64,000 bases of DNA, from positions 33,071 to 97,070 of the forward strand of contig NZ_GG700738.1 in NCBI RefSeq assembly GCF_000160835.1, read 5' to 3'. The DNA is from Limosilactobacillus antri DSM 16041 (GTDB lineage: Bacteria > Bacillota > Bacilli > Lactobacillales > Lactobacillaceae). The position numbers and the translations under genes are program-made. The first letter of the stretch is position 1. Each line of letters starts with the position of its first letter. The notes under the pieces are model-generated. The model was not told where the DNA came from and made no database searches. It worked only from the letters and a program-made list of their open reading frames with translations. Positions 33,339 to 41,971 of this stretch are shown here, piece after piece.

Positions 33339-35558
33339 ATGAGTATCCACGTAAATGAAGAGCAAAAATTGTTTCACCTGCAAACGGCGAAGACCAGCTA
33401 TATTTTCAAAATCCTGGAAAATGGCGAAGCCGGTCAGCTGTATTACGGTCCCCGGATTCCGGTCAAGCCAGCTTACAGCAACCTGGCCAGCCGGGAAGAA
33501 CATGACTGCACCAACACGTTGACCGTAGAGCAGCCGGACTTCCAGCTCGAACTGATTAAGCAGGAATACGCCGGCCTGGGAAAGGGCGACTACCGCTACC
33601 CAGCCTACCAAATCACCTACCACAACGGTTCACGGACGTCGGAATTCAAGTACGCGGGCTATCAGATTACCGCTGGCAAGCAGCGGCTGGCCGACCTGCC
33701 GGCGTCTTTTGATGACCAGGGCGGCGATGCCCAGACCCTGGACGTGGAATTTCGGGATGACTATGCCGACGTGACGCTGACCCTGCACTACACGATTTTT
33801 GATCAGGAAGACGTGATTGTCCGGAGCGCTACCTTTACCAACCACGGCGAAGAGATTGTCCTCAACCGGGCTTTGAGTGCCCAGCTGGACCTGCCGGACA
33901 GCAATTATGACATGGTCCAGTTTGCCGGAAGCTGGGCCCGGGAACGACACCTGGTCCGGACCCCGTTGCGCGCAGGGGTGCAAAGCATTAGCAGCCTGCG
34001 GACGGCTTCGAGCCACCAGCACAACCCGTTCTTCATGCTGGCCCGGCCGCATACCGATAATAACCAGGGCGGCGTCTTCGGCTTTAACTTCATTTATTCC
34101 GGCAACTTCCTGGATTCCGTAGAAGTTGACCAGTTCGACACAACCCGGGTACTGGTCGGGATCAATCCGGATGAATTCGGCTGGCACCTGGCGGATGGGG
34201 AGAGCTTCCAAACGCCCGAAGCAGTGATGAGTTACTCTGCGGACGGCTTCAACGCCCTTAGCCAGCAGCTGGCAGACTTCTACCAGGACCACCTGGTCAA
34301 CCCGCACTTTGCCCACCAGGAACGGCCAATCCTGATTAACAACTGGGAGGCCACCTTCATGGACTTTACCGAGGACAAGCTGATGCCGATTGTCGACGAG
34401 GCCCACAAATTAGGGATTGAAATGTTCGTGCTGGATGACGGCTGGTTTGGCCACCGGGACGATGATAAGTCCAGCCTCGGCGACTGGTTCGTTGACGAAA
34501 AGAAGTTTGCTAACGGCATTGACGGCTTTGCCCAAAAGGTGCACGACCGGGGAATGAAGTTCGGCCTCTGGTTTGAGCCGGAAATGATCTCAATCGACAG
34601 CCAGCTCTATGCGGACCACCCGGACTGGCTGATTGCCACGCCGGGCCGGCAGAGCACCCCCGCCCGGAACCAGTACGTGCTTGATATGACCCGGTCTGAA
34701 GTGGTCGACTACTTGGTTGACCACATTGCCGCAATCATTAAGAAGACCCGCCTGGATTACATCAAGTGGGACATGAACCGGAACATTACCGAAATGTACG
34801 GGGCCCAGCTGCCAGCCGACCGTCAGCTTGAATTTGCCCACCGTTACATCCTCGGTGTCTACCAGCTGTATGCCCGACTGACCCAAGCCTTCCCAGAGGT
34901 GCTCTTTGAATCCTGTGCCTCGGGTGGCGGCCGCTTTGACCTTGGAATGATGTACTACGCACCCCAGGCATGGTGTAGTGATGACACCGACGCGGTGGAA
35001 CGGATCAAGATTCAGGATGGAACCTCCTATGGCTACCAGCAGTCGATGTGGGGTGCTCACGTTTCGGCCGTGCCGAATGACCAGATGGGCCGGCTGACTT
35101 CCTTGGCGACCCGGGCGGCGGTAGCCTACTTCGGGGACTTTGGTTACGAGCTGGACATTACGAAGCTCCCGGCCGACCAGCTGGCAGAGATTAAGGATCA
35201 GGTGGCCTTTTACAAGCAATACCGGCGGCTCTTCCAGTTTGGACGTTTCTACCGGCTGGAAAATCCGGATACGGTTAGCGATAACGTTTACGGTTGGGAG
35301 GTTGTCAACGCGGACCGGACGCAGGCGATTGCGGCCCGCTTCCAAATTCTCAACGGGGCTAACCCAGCCTACATCCGGGTGTACTTTGCCGGGATGGATC
35401 CGGAAAAGCAGTACACGGTTAACGACGGTCAGGAGAAGTTCTCCGGCGTTGAATTAATGAACGCCGGTTACTTTGTCCCGCGGATTATGGACCGGACTAA
35501 GCCGGAGAAGGACCCGTCCGACTTCAGCTCACGGATCTTCGTGGTTAAAGAAGCATAG
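33339..35558 (+). CDS. alpha-galactosidase, glycoside hydrolase family 36
   Basis: The 739-residue enzyme hydrolyses terminal alpha-1,6-galactose from melibiose, raffinose and stachyose. The N-terminal beta-sandwich is followed by the TIM barrel with LDDGWFGHRDDD. The nucleophile Asp478 is in IKWDMNR, the substrate-binding SCASGGGRFDLG follows, and the acid/base Asp548 is in WCSDDTDA. Both positions coincide with the numbers I recall for Geobacillus AgaA. No signal peptide is present, so the enzyme is intracellular. No transporter gene accompanies it; a permease must be elsewhere. Control appears to be by the divergent AraC-type activator and CcpA. Confidence 0.96.
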   Translation: MSIHVNEEQKLFHLQTAKTSYIFKILENGEAGQLYYGPRIPVKPAYSNLASREEHDCTNTLTVEQPDFQLELIKQEYAGLGKGDYRYPAYQITYHNGSRTSEFKYAGYQITAGKQRLADLPASFDDQGGDAQTLDVEFRDDYADVTLTLHYTIFDQEDVIVRSATFTNHGEEIVLNRALSAQLDLPDSNYDMVQFAGSWARERHLVRTPLRAGVQSISSLRTASSHQHNPFFMLARPHTDNNQGGVFGFNFIYSGNFLDSVEVDQFDTTRVLVGINPDEFGWHLADGESFQTPEAVMSYSADGFNALSQQLADFYQDHLVNPHFAHQERPILINNWEATFMDFTEDKLMPIVDEAHKLGIEMFVLDDGWFGHRDDDKSSLGDWFVDEKKFANGIDGFAQKVHDRGMKFGLWFEPEMISIDSQLYADHPDWLIATPGRQSTPARNQYVLDMTRSEVVDYLVDHIAAIIKKTRLDYIKWDMNRNITEMYGAQLPADRQLEFAHRYILGVYQLYARLTQAFPEVLFESCASGGGRFDLGMMYYAPQAWCSDDTDAVERIKIQDGTSYGYQQSMWGAHVSAVPNDQMGRLTSLATRAAVAYFGDFGYELDITKLPADQLAEIKDQVAFYKQYRRLFQFGRFYRLENPDTVSDNVYGWEVVNADRTQAIAARFQILNGANPAYIRVYFAGMDPEKQYTVNDGQEKFSGVELMNAGYFVPRIMDRTKPEKDPSDFSSRIFVVKEA

Positions 35559-35580
35559 CGGGTTAAAACAATCTACACGT

Positions 35581-35626
35581 AACAGTGCCTCCAGAGTTCG
35601 ATTTTGCCGAACTCTGGAGGCACTGT
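35581..35626. terminator. bidirectional terminator after the alpha-galactosidase gene, 20-bp perfect stem
   Basis: Bases 35581-35600 are the exact reverse complement of 35607-35626; the loop is ATTTTGC. The core resembles the hairpin at 32239-32283, on the other side of the alpha-galactosidase unit. Confidence 0.9.
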
Positions 35627-35643
35627 TCCAGTTTTAAAGGTTA

Positions 35644-36249
35644 TTATTTCATTTCCAAGCCCAGCACGTGCATGTGGCCGTCAAGGGCCAGCTCAATTAA
35701 AGTGTGGGCGAGCTGACGAGCGGTCAGGTGCTGGTCGTTGCCCTCGTGGAGCCACCAGGAGAGGACACTGATAAAGATGGAGAGGATGTAGGTGATTACC
35801 AGGTCCTCCGGAATCGGGCTCTTCTGGGTGATTCCAAACTGGTTAAGGATCCCGCCGATATTAGTGGTCAAAATTGGGCGGAGCTGCTGCTCCAGCTTGC
35901 GGGCGGGGGTGCCGTCAATAATCAGCAGGAGCAGGTCGCGGTTCGCGGCACAGTTCTTTAGGACCGCCGCTAAGGTCGTTTCCAGCTTGGTAAACATCAC
36001 TTGGCGATTCAAAAAGAGCAGCGGGTTACGCAGGGGGGTAAATAGACCGATTGCCTCGTTAAAAATCTGCCCGTAGAGGTCATCCTTATCGCGGTAGTGG
36101 GCGTAAAAGGTGGCCCGGTTGACCATTGCCCTGGCCGCAATTTCCTGAACCGTAATCGCGTCGATACTCTTTTCCTTGGTTAAGGCGACGAAGGCATTGA
36201 TGATGTTTTGCTTGGTTCGCCGCACCCGCATATCTTCCTGGACCGTCAT
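35644..36249 (-). CDS. TetR/AcrR-family transcriptional regulator
   Basis: The 201-residue protein has the TetR N-terminal DNA-binding domain (NIINAFVALTKEKSIDAITVQEIAARAMVNRATFYAHYRDKDDL, about residues 13-57) and an all-helical ligand domain similar to the TetR_C_7/YcdC-like group of lactobacilli. ATG 36249 is used because GGGAGGG precedes it; the frame is open upstream to 36378, but that part covers the promoter region. It is divergent from the large activase-like gene and probably controls it; TCCGACA (36274-36280) and TGTCGGA (36381-36387) flank the shared region as a possible operator pair. Confidence 0.85.
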   Translation of the reverse strand: MTVQEDMRVRRTKQNIINAFVALTKEKSIDAITVQEIAARAMVNRATFYAHYRDKDDLYGQIFNEAIGLFTPLRNPLLFLNRQVMFTKLETTLAAVLKNCAANRDLLLLIIDGTPARKLEQQLRPILTTNIGGILNQFGITQKSPIPEDLVITYILSIFISVLSWWLHEGNDQHLTARQLAHTLIELALDGHMHVLGLEMK

Positions 36250-36418
36250 CACTGTTTCCCTCCCTAAATAAAATCCGACACAATGTTGGAATTTGTTGCC
36301 TAACAAACAACTACCCGGATTTTGACGATTGATTATTCGCCGTTTTGGCCTAATGATATATTTAACTATATTATACACACTGTCGGAAAAGGTGCGGAGA
36401 ATTATCGGGGAGGAATTA

Positions 36419-39400
36419 ATGATGGTAGAGAAACTCTATGGCGGAATTGACGTCGGGTCAACCACGGTCAAGCTCGTGGTGATGGATGCCAGCCACCGGA
36501 CGCTTTTCTCGCGGTACGAACGACACTATGCGGACGTCAAGGCGGCCAGCGAACGGGTAATTAAGGAGACAATCACCGAGCTGGGGGGACAAACGCCAAT
36601 TGCCTTTACCATTACGGGGTCTGGCGGCATTGGCCTGGCCAGCCTCCTGCAGCTGAAGTTTATCCAGGAAGTGATTGCCTGTACCAAGACGGTCGAGGAG
36701 TTAATCCCGCAGACCGACGTCGCAATTGAGCTGGGTGGCGAGGACGCCAAGATCACCTTCTTCGGCGACTCCCTGGAGCAGCGGATGAACGGGAGCTGTG
36801 CCGGCGGAACCGGGGCCTTCATCGACCAGATGGCGTTCCTGCTGGATACCGACGCCAACGGCCTTAACCAGCTGGCGCGTAAAGCTGAAAAGATCTACCC
36901 GATTGCCAGCCGGTGCGGGGTCTTCGCCAAGACCGATGTCCAGCCGCTGATCAACGACGGGGCCCGCAAGGAAGACATCGCCGCCAGCATCTTCCAGGCG
37001 GTGGTCAACCAGACCATTTCCGGCCTGGCGGCGGGGCATAGGATCAGCGGGCACGTTGCCTTCCTGGGCGGACCGCTCTACTTCATGGACCAGCTCCGCC
37101 AGCGCTTTATTGAAACCCTCCAGCTGACGGACGAAGAAGTGATCTTCCCGGAAAGCCCGCAGCTCTTCGTGGCCCAGGGAGCGGCCCTGTACGCGGCTGA
37201 CCAGCCGGAACTATCCCTGGCGATCCTGTTGGACCGCTTAGAAAATGGCGACGCGTCCGTACTGGCTCCTTCCCATTCGCTGGACCCGCTCTTTGAAAGT
37301 GAAGACCAGCTGGCCGCCTTTCGTCAACGGCACGGCCGGGACCGGGTTGAAGCCGGCAACCTGGCTGACTACCACGGGACGGCCTTTCTGGGAATTGACG
37401 CGGGGTCCACGACCACCAAAATTGTCCTGATGTCGGCCGACCACAAGCTGTTGTTTACCGAGTACGACAACAACGACGGCGATCCCCTGGCGAAGGTCAA
37501 GCAGATGCTGAGCGACTTGCAGGAAAAGATGCCGGCGGACGTCCGGATTGGCAAAGCCTGCGTGACCGGCTACGGCGAACACCTGATTAAAAACGCCCTC
37601 AACGTGGACCTGGGTGAAGTCGAAACGGTCGCCCATTACCAGGCGGCCCACTACTTCCAGCCCGATGTCGACTTTATCCTGGATATTGGCGGGCAGGACA
37701 TGAAGGCGATGACGGTTAAGAACGGGGCGTTGGCGGACATTAAACTGAACGAGGCCTGCTCCTCTGGCTGCGGTTCCTTCCTGGAAACCTTCGCGACCGG
37801 CCTGAAGTATGACATCCGCGAATTCGCCCAGGCGGCCCTGCTGGCGAAGCACCCGGCCGACCTCGGTTCCCGCTGCACCGTCTTTATGAACTCCAAGGTT
37901 AAGCAGGTGCAAAAGGAGGGCGCCACGATTGGCGACATTTCCGCCGGGCTGTCCTTTTCGATCATTAAAAACGCCCTCTTCAAGGTCATCAAGATGCGGA
38001 GCGCCGACGAACTGGGTGACCACATTGTCTGCCAGGGCGGAACCTTTTACAACGACGCCGTCTTGCGGGCCTTTGAAAAGATCGCGGGCGTTGACGTGGT
38101 CCGGCCGAACATTGCTGGCCTGATGGGGGCGTACGGCGCGGCCCTGATTGCCGAAAAGAACTACCGGGCCGGTGACCAGACGAGCCTGCTGTCGGTGAAG
38201 GAAATGGCGAACCTGTCTTTTGACAAGGAGTACATGCACTGTGGCGGCTGTGCGAACAACTGTGAACTGACCCTGACGATTTTCAACGACGGGCGGAAGT
38301 TTGTGACGGGGAACCGGTGTGAACGGGGCGAGGCGCGGGCCCTCCGTCTGCACGGGCAGCACCCACGGAATAACGGCAAGGTCAACCTGGTTGAGCGCAA
38401 GTACCAGGAGCTCTTTAAGTACCGGCCGCTGCGCAGCAAGCTGGCCACGCGCGGGACGGTTGGCCTGCCCCGGGTCCTCAATATGTATGAAGATTACCCG
38501 CTGTGGGCAACCTTCTTCAAGGAATTGGGCTTCCGGACCATCTTGTCGCCGAAGGGCAGCAAGGAGCAGTACGACAAGGGAATGGAAACGATCCCGTCCG
38601 ACACGGTCTGCTACCCGGCCAAAAACGTTCACGGGCACATCGCAGCCCTGATCGCCAACCGCCACGTCGACCGGATTTTCTACCCGGCGGTGGTTTACGA
38701 ACTGCAGGAGAAAAAGGCGGCCAATAACCACTTCAACTGCCCGATTGTCCAATCCTACCCCGAGGTGATCCGCAATAACGTCGATGAAATCAGGAACGGT
38801 CAGGTTGACTTCCGCAACCCCTTCCTTAACCTGGCGGACCACCAGTCGACGGCGGCGAACCTCTACGAGTGCTTCAAGGACCTCGGCGTCACCAAGCAGG
38901 AGGTCCGGGCGGCGCTGGAAGTCGGCTACCAGGAACTAGCGGCCTTCCACCAGAAAATCCGCAACTGGGGTGAGGATACCCTTGTGATGCTCAAGCAGAA
39001 GGGTGAACACGGGATTGTCCTCGCGGGGCGGCCCTACCACCTCGACCCGATGATTAACCACGGAATTTCTCAGATGATTACCGCGGCCGGTTTTCACGTC
39101 CTGACTGAGGATTCGATTGCCCACCTGGGAGACGTCCGCGGCCTGCGGGTGGTCAACCAATGGTCCTACCACTCCCGCCTGTACGCGGCGGCCCGGATTG
39201 CGGCCAAGACGCCGGAACTGGAATTCGTCCAGCTGAATTCCTTTGGCTGTGGGCTCGACGCGATCGATACTGACCAGGTCGAGGAAATTATGAACCAGTA
39301 CAACCGCCTCTACACCTGCCTCAAGATCGATGAGGGGGACAACCTGGGGGCAATCCGGATCCGGATTCGGTCGCTGAAGGCGGCAATCAAAGAGCGGACT

Positions 39401-40699
39401 GAAAAGCGGGTCCGGCCGGAAAAACTCTATGATAACCCGGTACCTGTCAAGTTTACCAAGGAAATGAAGAGGCAGAAGTACACCCTGCTTTTGCCGATGC
39501 TGTCGCCGATCCACCAGCACAAGCTAGTGGATGTGGCCTTGCGGGCCTCCGGCTACAACGTGGTCAACCTGCCGGTCCAGGACCGCCGCTCGGTCGACGT
39601 GGGCACCCGCTTCGTCAACAACGATGCCTGCTACCCGGCGATTATTTCGATTGGACAGATGGTCGAGGCACTGCAAAGCGGCAAGTACGACCTCGATCAT
39701 ACCGCCGTGATGATGAGCCAGACCGGGGGCGGCTGCCGGGCCACTAACTACGTGCCGCTGATTCGGAAGGCTTTAAAGGACGCCGGTTTTGGCCAGGTCC
39801 CGGTAGTGTCGATTTCACTCGGCAACCAGGGGGTTGAAACCACGCCGGGCTTTACCTTTACCCTACCGCTGGTTAAACGGACCGCAATTGCCTTCCTGTA
39901 CGGCGACCTCTTTGAACGGCTGGTTTACCATACCCGGCCCTACGAGGTGGAGAAGGGCCAGGTCAACGCCCTGTATGAGGACTGGCTTGACCGGGTTCGG
40001 CCCAACGTTGAGAACGGCAGCTTCAAGGAGTTTAAGCGCAACGTGGCGGCAATCGTCCACGACTTCGACACGGTTCCGCAACGCAGCGTGGTAAAGCCAA
40101 AGGTCGGTGTCGTTGGGGAGATCCTCGTTAAATACTCACCGATTGCCAATAATGACATTGTTAAAACGATCGAGGCCGAGGGGGCCGAAGCGGTGGTTCC
40201 TGATATTGTCGGCTTCATGAACTACTCCCTCTATAACCAGGTCTACCGTCACCGCCACTTGGGCGCCAAGAAGAGCTCGCAGATCTTTGCCGAGGTCCTG
40301 CTGAAGCTGATCCGGCAGGCCGAAAAGCCGATGGATGAGGCGCTCCGGGCTTCCAAGCGCTTCACCGGGATTACGCCGTGGGAGGACGTGGTTGCCGGGG
40401 CTAAGCCAGTCCTATCGTTGGGCAACATGACCGGCGAGGGCTGGTTTCTGCCGGCGGAAATGGTGGAACTCCTCCGCTCCGGCGTTAACAACATCGTCTG
40501 TATGCAGCCGTTTGGCTGTCTGCCAAACCACATCGTCGGCAAGGGGATGCTCAAGGAGCTGCGCCGCGAGTATCAGGGCGCCAACCTGATGCCGATTGAC
40601 TACGATCCTGGTGCGTCGGTGGTTAACCAGCTCAACCGGATTCGGCTGATGATGGCGACTGCCAAGAAGAAGCTGGCCCAGGAGAGCGTCGAACAGTAA
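36419..40699 (+). CDS. giant 2-hydroxyacyl-CoA dehydratase activase-like protein (tandem BcrAD/BadFG ATPase + DUF2229 + dehydratase-like region)
   Basis: The protein has about 1426 residues. Two ASKHA-type ATPase domains stand in tandem: GGIDVGSTTVK (8-18) with Cys127 in NGSCAGGTGAF, and GIDAGSTTTK with Cys447 in NEACSSGCGSF. These cysteines bind the [4Fe-4S] of HgdC-type activases. A Cys608-x2-Cys611-x3-Cys615 site follows, then a DUF2229 region (PRVLNMYEDYPLW) and a C-terminal part with many conserved Cys resembling dehydratase subunits. Activases drive ATP-dependent one-electron reduction of dehydratases or related double-cubane enzymes. Separate dehydratase subunit genes are not present in this window. 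Start ATG 36419 or 36422; GGGGAGG precedes. Confidence 0.88.
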   Translation: MMVEKLYGGIDVGSTTVKLVVMDASHRTLFSRYERHYADVKAASERVIKETITELGGQTPIAFTITGSGGIGLASLLQLKFIQEVIACTKTVEELIPQTDVAIELGGEDAKITFFGDSLEQRMNGSCAGGTGAFIDQMAFLLDTDANGLNQLARKAEKIYPIASRCGVFAKTDVQPLINDGARKEDIAASIFQAVVNQTISGLAAGHRISGHVAFLGGPLYFMDQLRQRFIETLQLTDEEVIFPESPQLFVAQGAALYAADQPELSLAILLDRLENGDASVLAPSHSLDPLFESEDQLAAFRQRHGRDRVEAGNLADYHGTAFLGIDAGSTTTKIVLMSADHKLLFTEYDNNDGDPLAKVKQMLSDLQEKMPADVRIGKACVTGYGEHLIKNALNVDLGEVETVAHYQAAHYFQPDVDFILDIGGQDMKAMTVKNGALADIKLNEACSSGCGSFLETFATGLKYDIREFAQAALLAKHPADLGSRCTVFMNSKVKQVQKEGATIGDISAGLSFSIIKNALFKVIKMRSADELGDHIVCQGGTFYNDAVLRAFEKIAGVDVVRPNIAGLMGAYGAALIAEKNYRAGDQTSLLSVKEMANLSFDKEYMHCGGCANNCELTLTIFNDGRKFVTGNRCERGEARALRLHGQHPRNNGKVNLVERKYQELFKYRPLRSKLATRGTVGLPRVLNMYEDYPLWATFFKELGFRTILSPKGSKEQYDKGMETIPSDTVCYPAKNVHGHIAALIANRHVDRIFYPAVVYELQEKKAANNHFNCPIVQSYPEVIRNNVDEIRNGQVDFRNPFLNLADHQSTAANLYECFKDLGVTKQEVRAALEVGYQELAAFHQKIRNWGEDTLVMLKQKGEHGIVLAGRPYHLDPMINHGISQMITAAGFHVLTEDSIAHLGDVRGLRVVNQWSYHSRLYAAARIAAKTPELEFVQLNSFGCGLDAIDTDQVEEIMNQYNRLYTCLKIDEGDNLGAIRIRIRSLKAAIKERTEKRVRPEKLYDNPVPVKFTKEMKRQKYTLLLPMLSPIHQHKLVDVALRASGYNVVNLPVQDRRSVDVGTRFVNNDACYPAIISIGQMVEALQSGKYDLDHTAVMMSQTGGGCRATNYVPLIRKALKDAGFGQVPVVSISLGNQGVETTPGFTFTLPLVKRTAIAFLYGDLFERLVYHTRPYEVEKGQVNALYEDWLDRVRPNVENGSFKEFKRNVAAIVHDFDTVPQRSVVKPKVGVVGEILVKYSPIANNDIVKTIEAEGAEAVVPDIVGFMNYSLYNQVYRHRHLGAKKSSQIFAEVLLKLIRQAEKPMDEALRASKRFTGITPWEDVVAGAKPVLSLGNMTGEGWFLPAEMVELLRSGVNNIVCMQPFGCLPNHIVGKGMLKELRREYQGANLMPIDYDPGASVVNQLNRIRLMMATAKKKLAQESVEQ

Positions 40700-40723
40700 G
40701 TTTTGCCGCTAAGAAAAAATAAG

Positions 40724-40833
40724 GCTGGGAATTAACTCAATCTCTTTGCTATTTCACAGATTATGCCTCAACAGCGCAGTAGCTGGCTGGGAGTTCAAAT
40801 AGGCTAGCTACGCGTCGACGGGGGCTCGAAGAC
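40724..40833. repeat. non-coding intergenic element after the activase gene
   Basis: No credible frame. AAGGCTGGGAATTAACTC at its start and CTGGCTGGGAGTTC in its middle resemble the element at 15421-15596 (GTGGGAAATAACCTC) and the GGCTGGTGAG arms of the terminators there and at 25524. Probably a member of a dispersed intergenic repeat. Confidence 0.4.
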
Positions 40834-40834
40834 A

Positions 40835-40876
40835 AACGACCAAAATCAGCTTTTTAGCCGATTTTGGTCGTTTTTT
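40835..40876. terminator. bidirectional terminator between the activase gene and the minus-strand YdjX-like unit
   Basis: AACGACCAAAATC pairs with GATTTTGGTCGTT around AGCTTTTTAGCC; six T follow. Confidence 0.9.
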
Positions 40877-40895
40877 ATCGCTCTCATTTTATTGT

Positions 40896-41279
40896 TTAAT
40901 GGGACTTCAGGAGCCGAAACAGGCTGACCAGGAAGCCGCCAATAATTATTACCGCCAGTACCAGGTTGATACTGGTAAATGAAATGCTTTCGAGGTGGAG
41001 CCCCTCGCGGATAAAGGCCGCGGGGATGATTAGCAGGTTTTCCCGCCCTTCAACTAGGAGGCCGACTGCAACGGTGAGTAGTGTGTTGACCACCGTGAAC
41101 CCCCGTTTAACCGGGTGCCGGCGAAGTGCTAATTCCCAAAGAATGATGAGTACTAGCCAGAGGGCGAAAAACAGGTAGCCGATGTTCACCCGCATCTGTA
41201 GCCAGGTGTAGTTGAAGAGGAAGGTTGCTAATAGCAGACTCCAAAGCAAGCTGTTGTAGGTTACGGTAAGTAGCTTCAT
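40896..41279 (-). CDS. small four-helix membrane protein of unknown function
   Basis: I do not recognise this 127-residue protein. It shows about four hydrophobic segments (residues about 8-24, 32-48, 64-88 partly, 103-121) and short charged loops, no cysteine and no known motif. Its start lies four bases after the stop of the YdjY-like gene, so it is translated from the same minus-strand transcript as the TVP38-like and YdjY-like genes and likely belongs to the same process. Confidence 0.7.
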   Translation of the reverse strand: MKLLTVTYNSLLWSLLLATFLFNYTWLQMRVNIGYLFFALWLVLIILWELALRRHPVKRGFTVVNTLLTVAVGLLVEGRENLLIIPAAFIREGLHLESISFTSINLVLAVIIIGGFLVSLFRLLKSH

Positions 41280-41283
41280 GACC

Positions 41284-41940
41284 TTACTTTTCCGCTAACT
41301 TAACGATCATCGTAACGTGGGTCCCATCCTTTGGTAGAACTTTTTGGTTCCCGTAGAACTTAACGACGTGGTTAGGTTCAGTGGAACCAGTTGGCCAGGC
41401 GTGGTCAGAAACGATCCCGGTTGAGCAACTGTCAAAGCAGGTGACACAACCAGTGTTCATCGTTTGGGCCCGGCCGAGGTTACCACCAAAGCGGAAGTCG
41501 GTCTTGTACTTCTTAGTGGACTTAATGCAGTCCTGAATGGGAACAGCCTTGTGACCCTTCCACTTGATGTAGATGTTCAGCTTGCTACCTTCAACCCGCT
41601 TACCTTGGCCCTTGACAGCTTTCATATCTGCTGGCCGGAGGTTGTTACCGGGCTTGGCACCGATCTTCTTCAGGTCGTTGTAGAAGGTGATTTCGCTGGC
41701 TTCACCACGCAGAACGGCCTTGTCACCGTTGGAACCATTCTTGTAAACACAGAGGTGCCGGGTTGGTTGGGTAAAGTAGGTCCCGTTAACCACGGCTGGG
41801 TATTCAACCTGCTTCTTAGCCTTGTTAACGACAATCTTCTGGTCGGCCGCGTAGGCAGTGTTACTCTGGCTGACGCTGGTCCCGACCGCCACAAGTGAAA
41901 AGGCCGCGGCGAGCCCGATGAAGAATTTCTTTAAGTTCAT
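41284..41940 (-). CDS. secreted YdjY-like protein with Cys cluster
   Basis: The 218-residue product carries a signal peptide (MNLKKFFIGLAAAFSLVAVG, cleavage probably after Ala31 in AYA-AD). The mature part resembles the YdjY domain: VEYPAVVNGTYF, then LCVYKNGS, GEASEITFYNDLKKIGAKPG and a strand-rich end. Cysteines are Cys64, Cys138 and a tight C165-x2-C168-x3-C172 cluster, suited to binding metal or an iron-sulfur cluster, or to disulfide/persulfide chemistry outside the cell. E. coli ydjY lies between the TVP38-type genes ydjX and ydjZ; here a TVP38-type gene directly precedes it. RBS GGAGG; the frame upstream of ATG 41940 overlaps the preceding gene and is rejected. Confidence 0.78.
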   Translation of the reverse strand: MNLKKFFIGLAAAFSLVAVGTSVSQSNTAYAADQKIVVNKAKKQVEYPAVVNGTYFTQPTRHLCVYKNGSNGDKAVLRGEASEITFYNDLKKIGAKPGNNLRPADMKAVKGQGKRVEGSKLNIYIKWKGHKAVPIQDCIKSTKKYKTDFRFGGNLGRAQTMNTGCVTCFDSCSTGIVSDHAWPTGSTEPNHVVKFYGNQKVLPKDGTHVTMIVKLAEK

Positions 41941-41971
41941 GACAATTTTCCTCCAAAAATAATTGCAAAAT

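Noticed and set aside
36329..36418. Upstream extension of the activase reading frame
   Set aside because: It overlaps the AT-rich promoter region and has no RBS; GGGGAGG directly precedes ATG 36419.
37238..38842. A 534-codon open frame on the minus strand inside the activase gene
   Set aside because: It is antisense to a protein with clear Fe-S and ATPase motifs; its translation is rich in Val, Gly, Arg and His without domains and has no RBS. It is a by-product of the GC-rich third codon positions.
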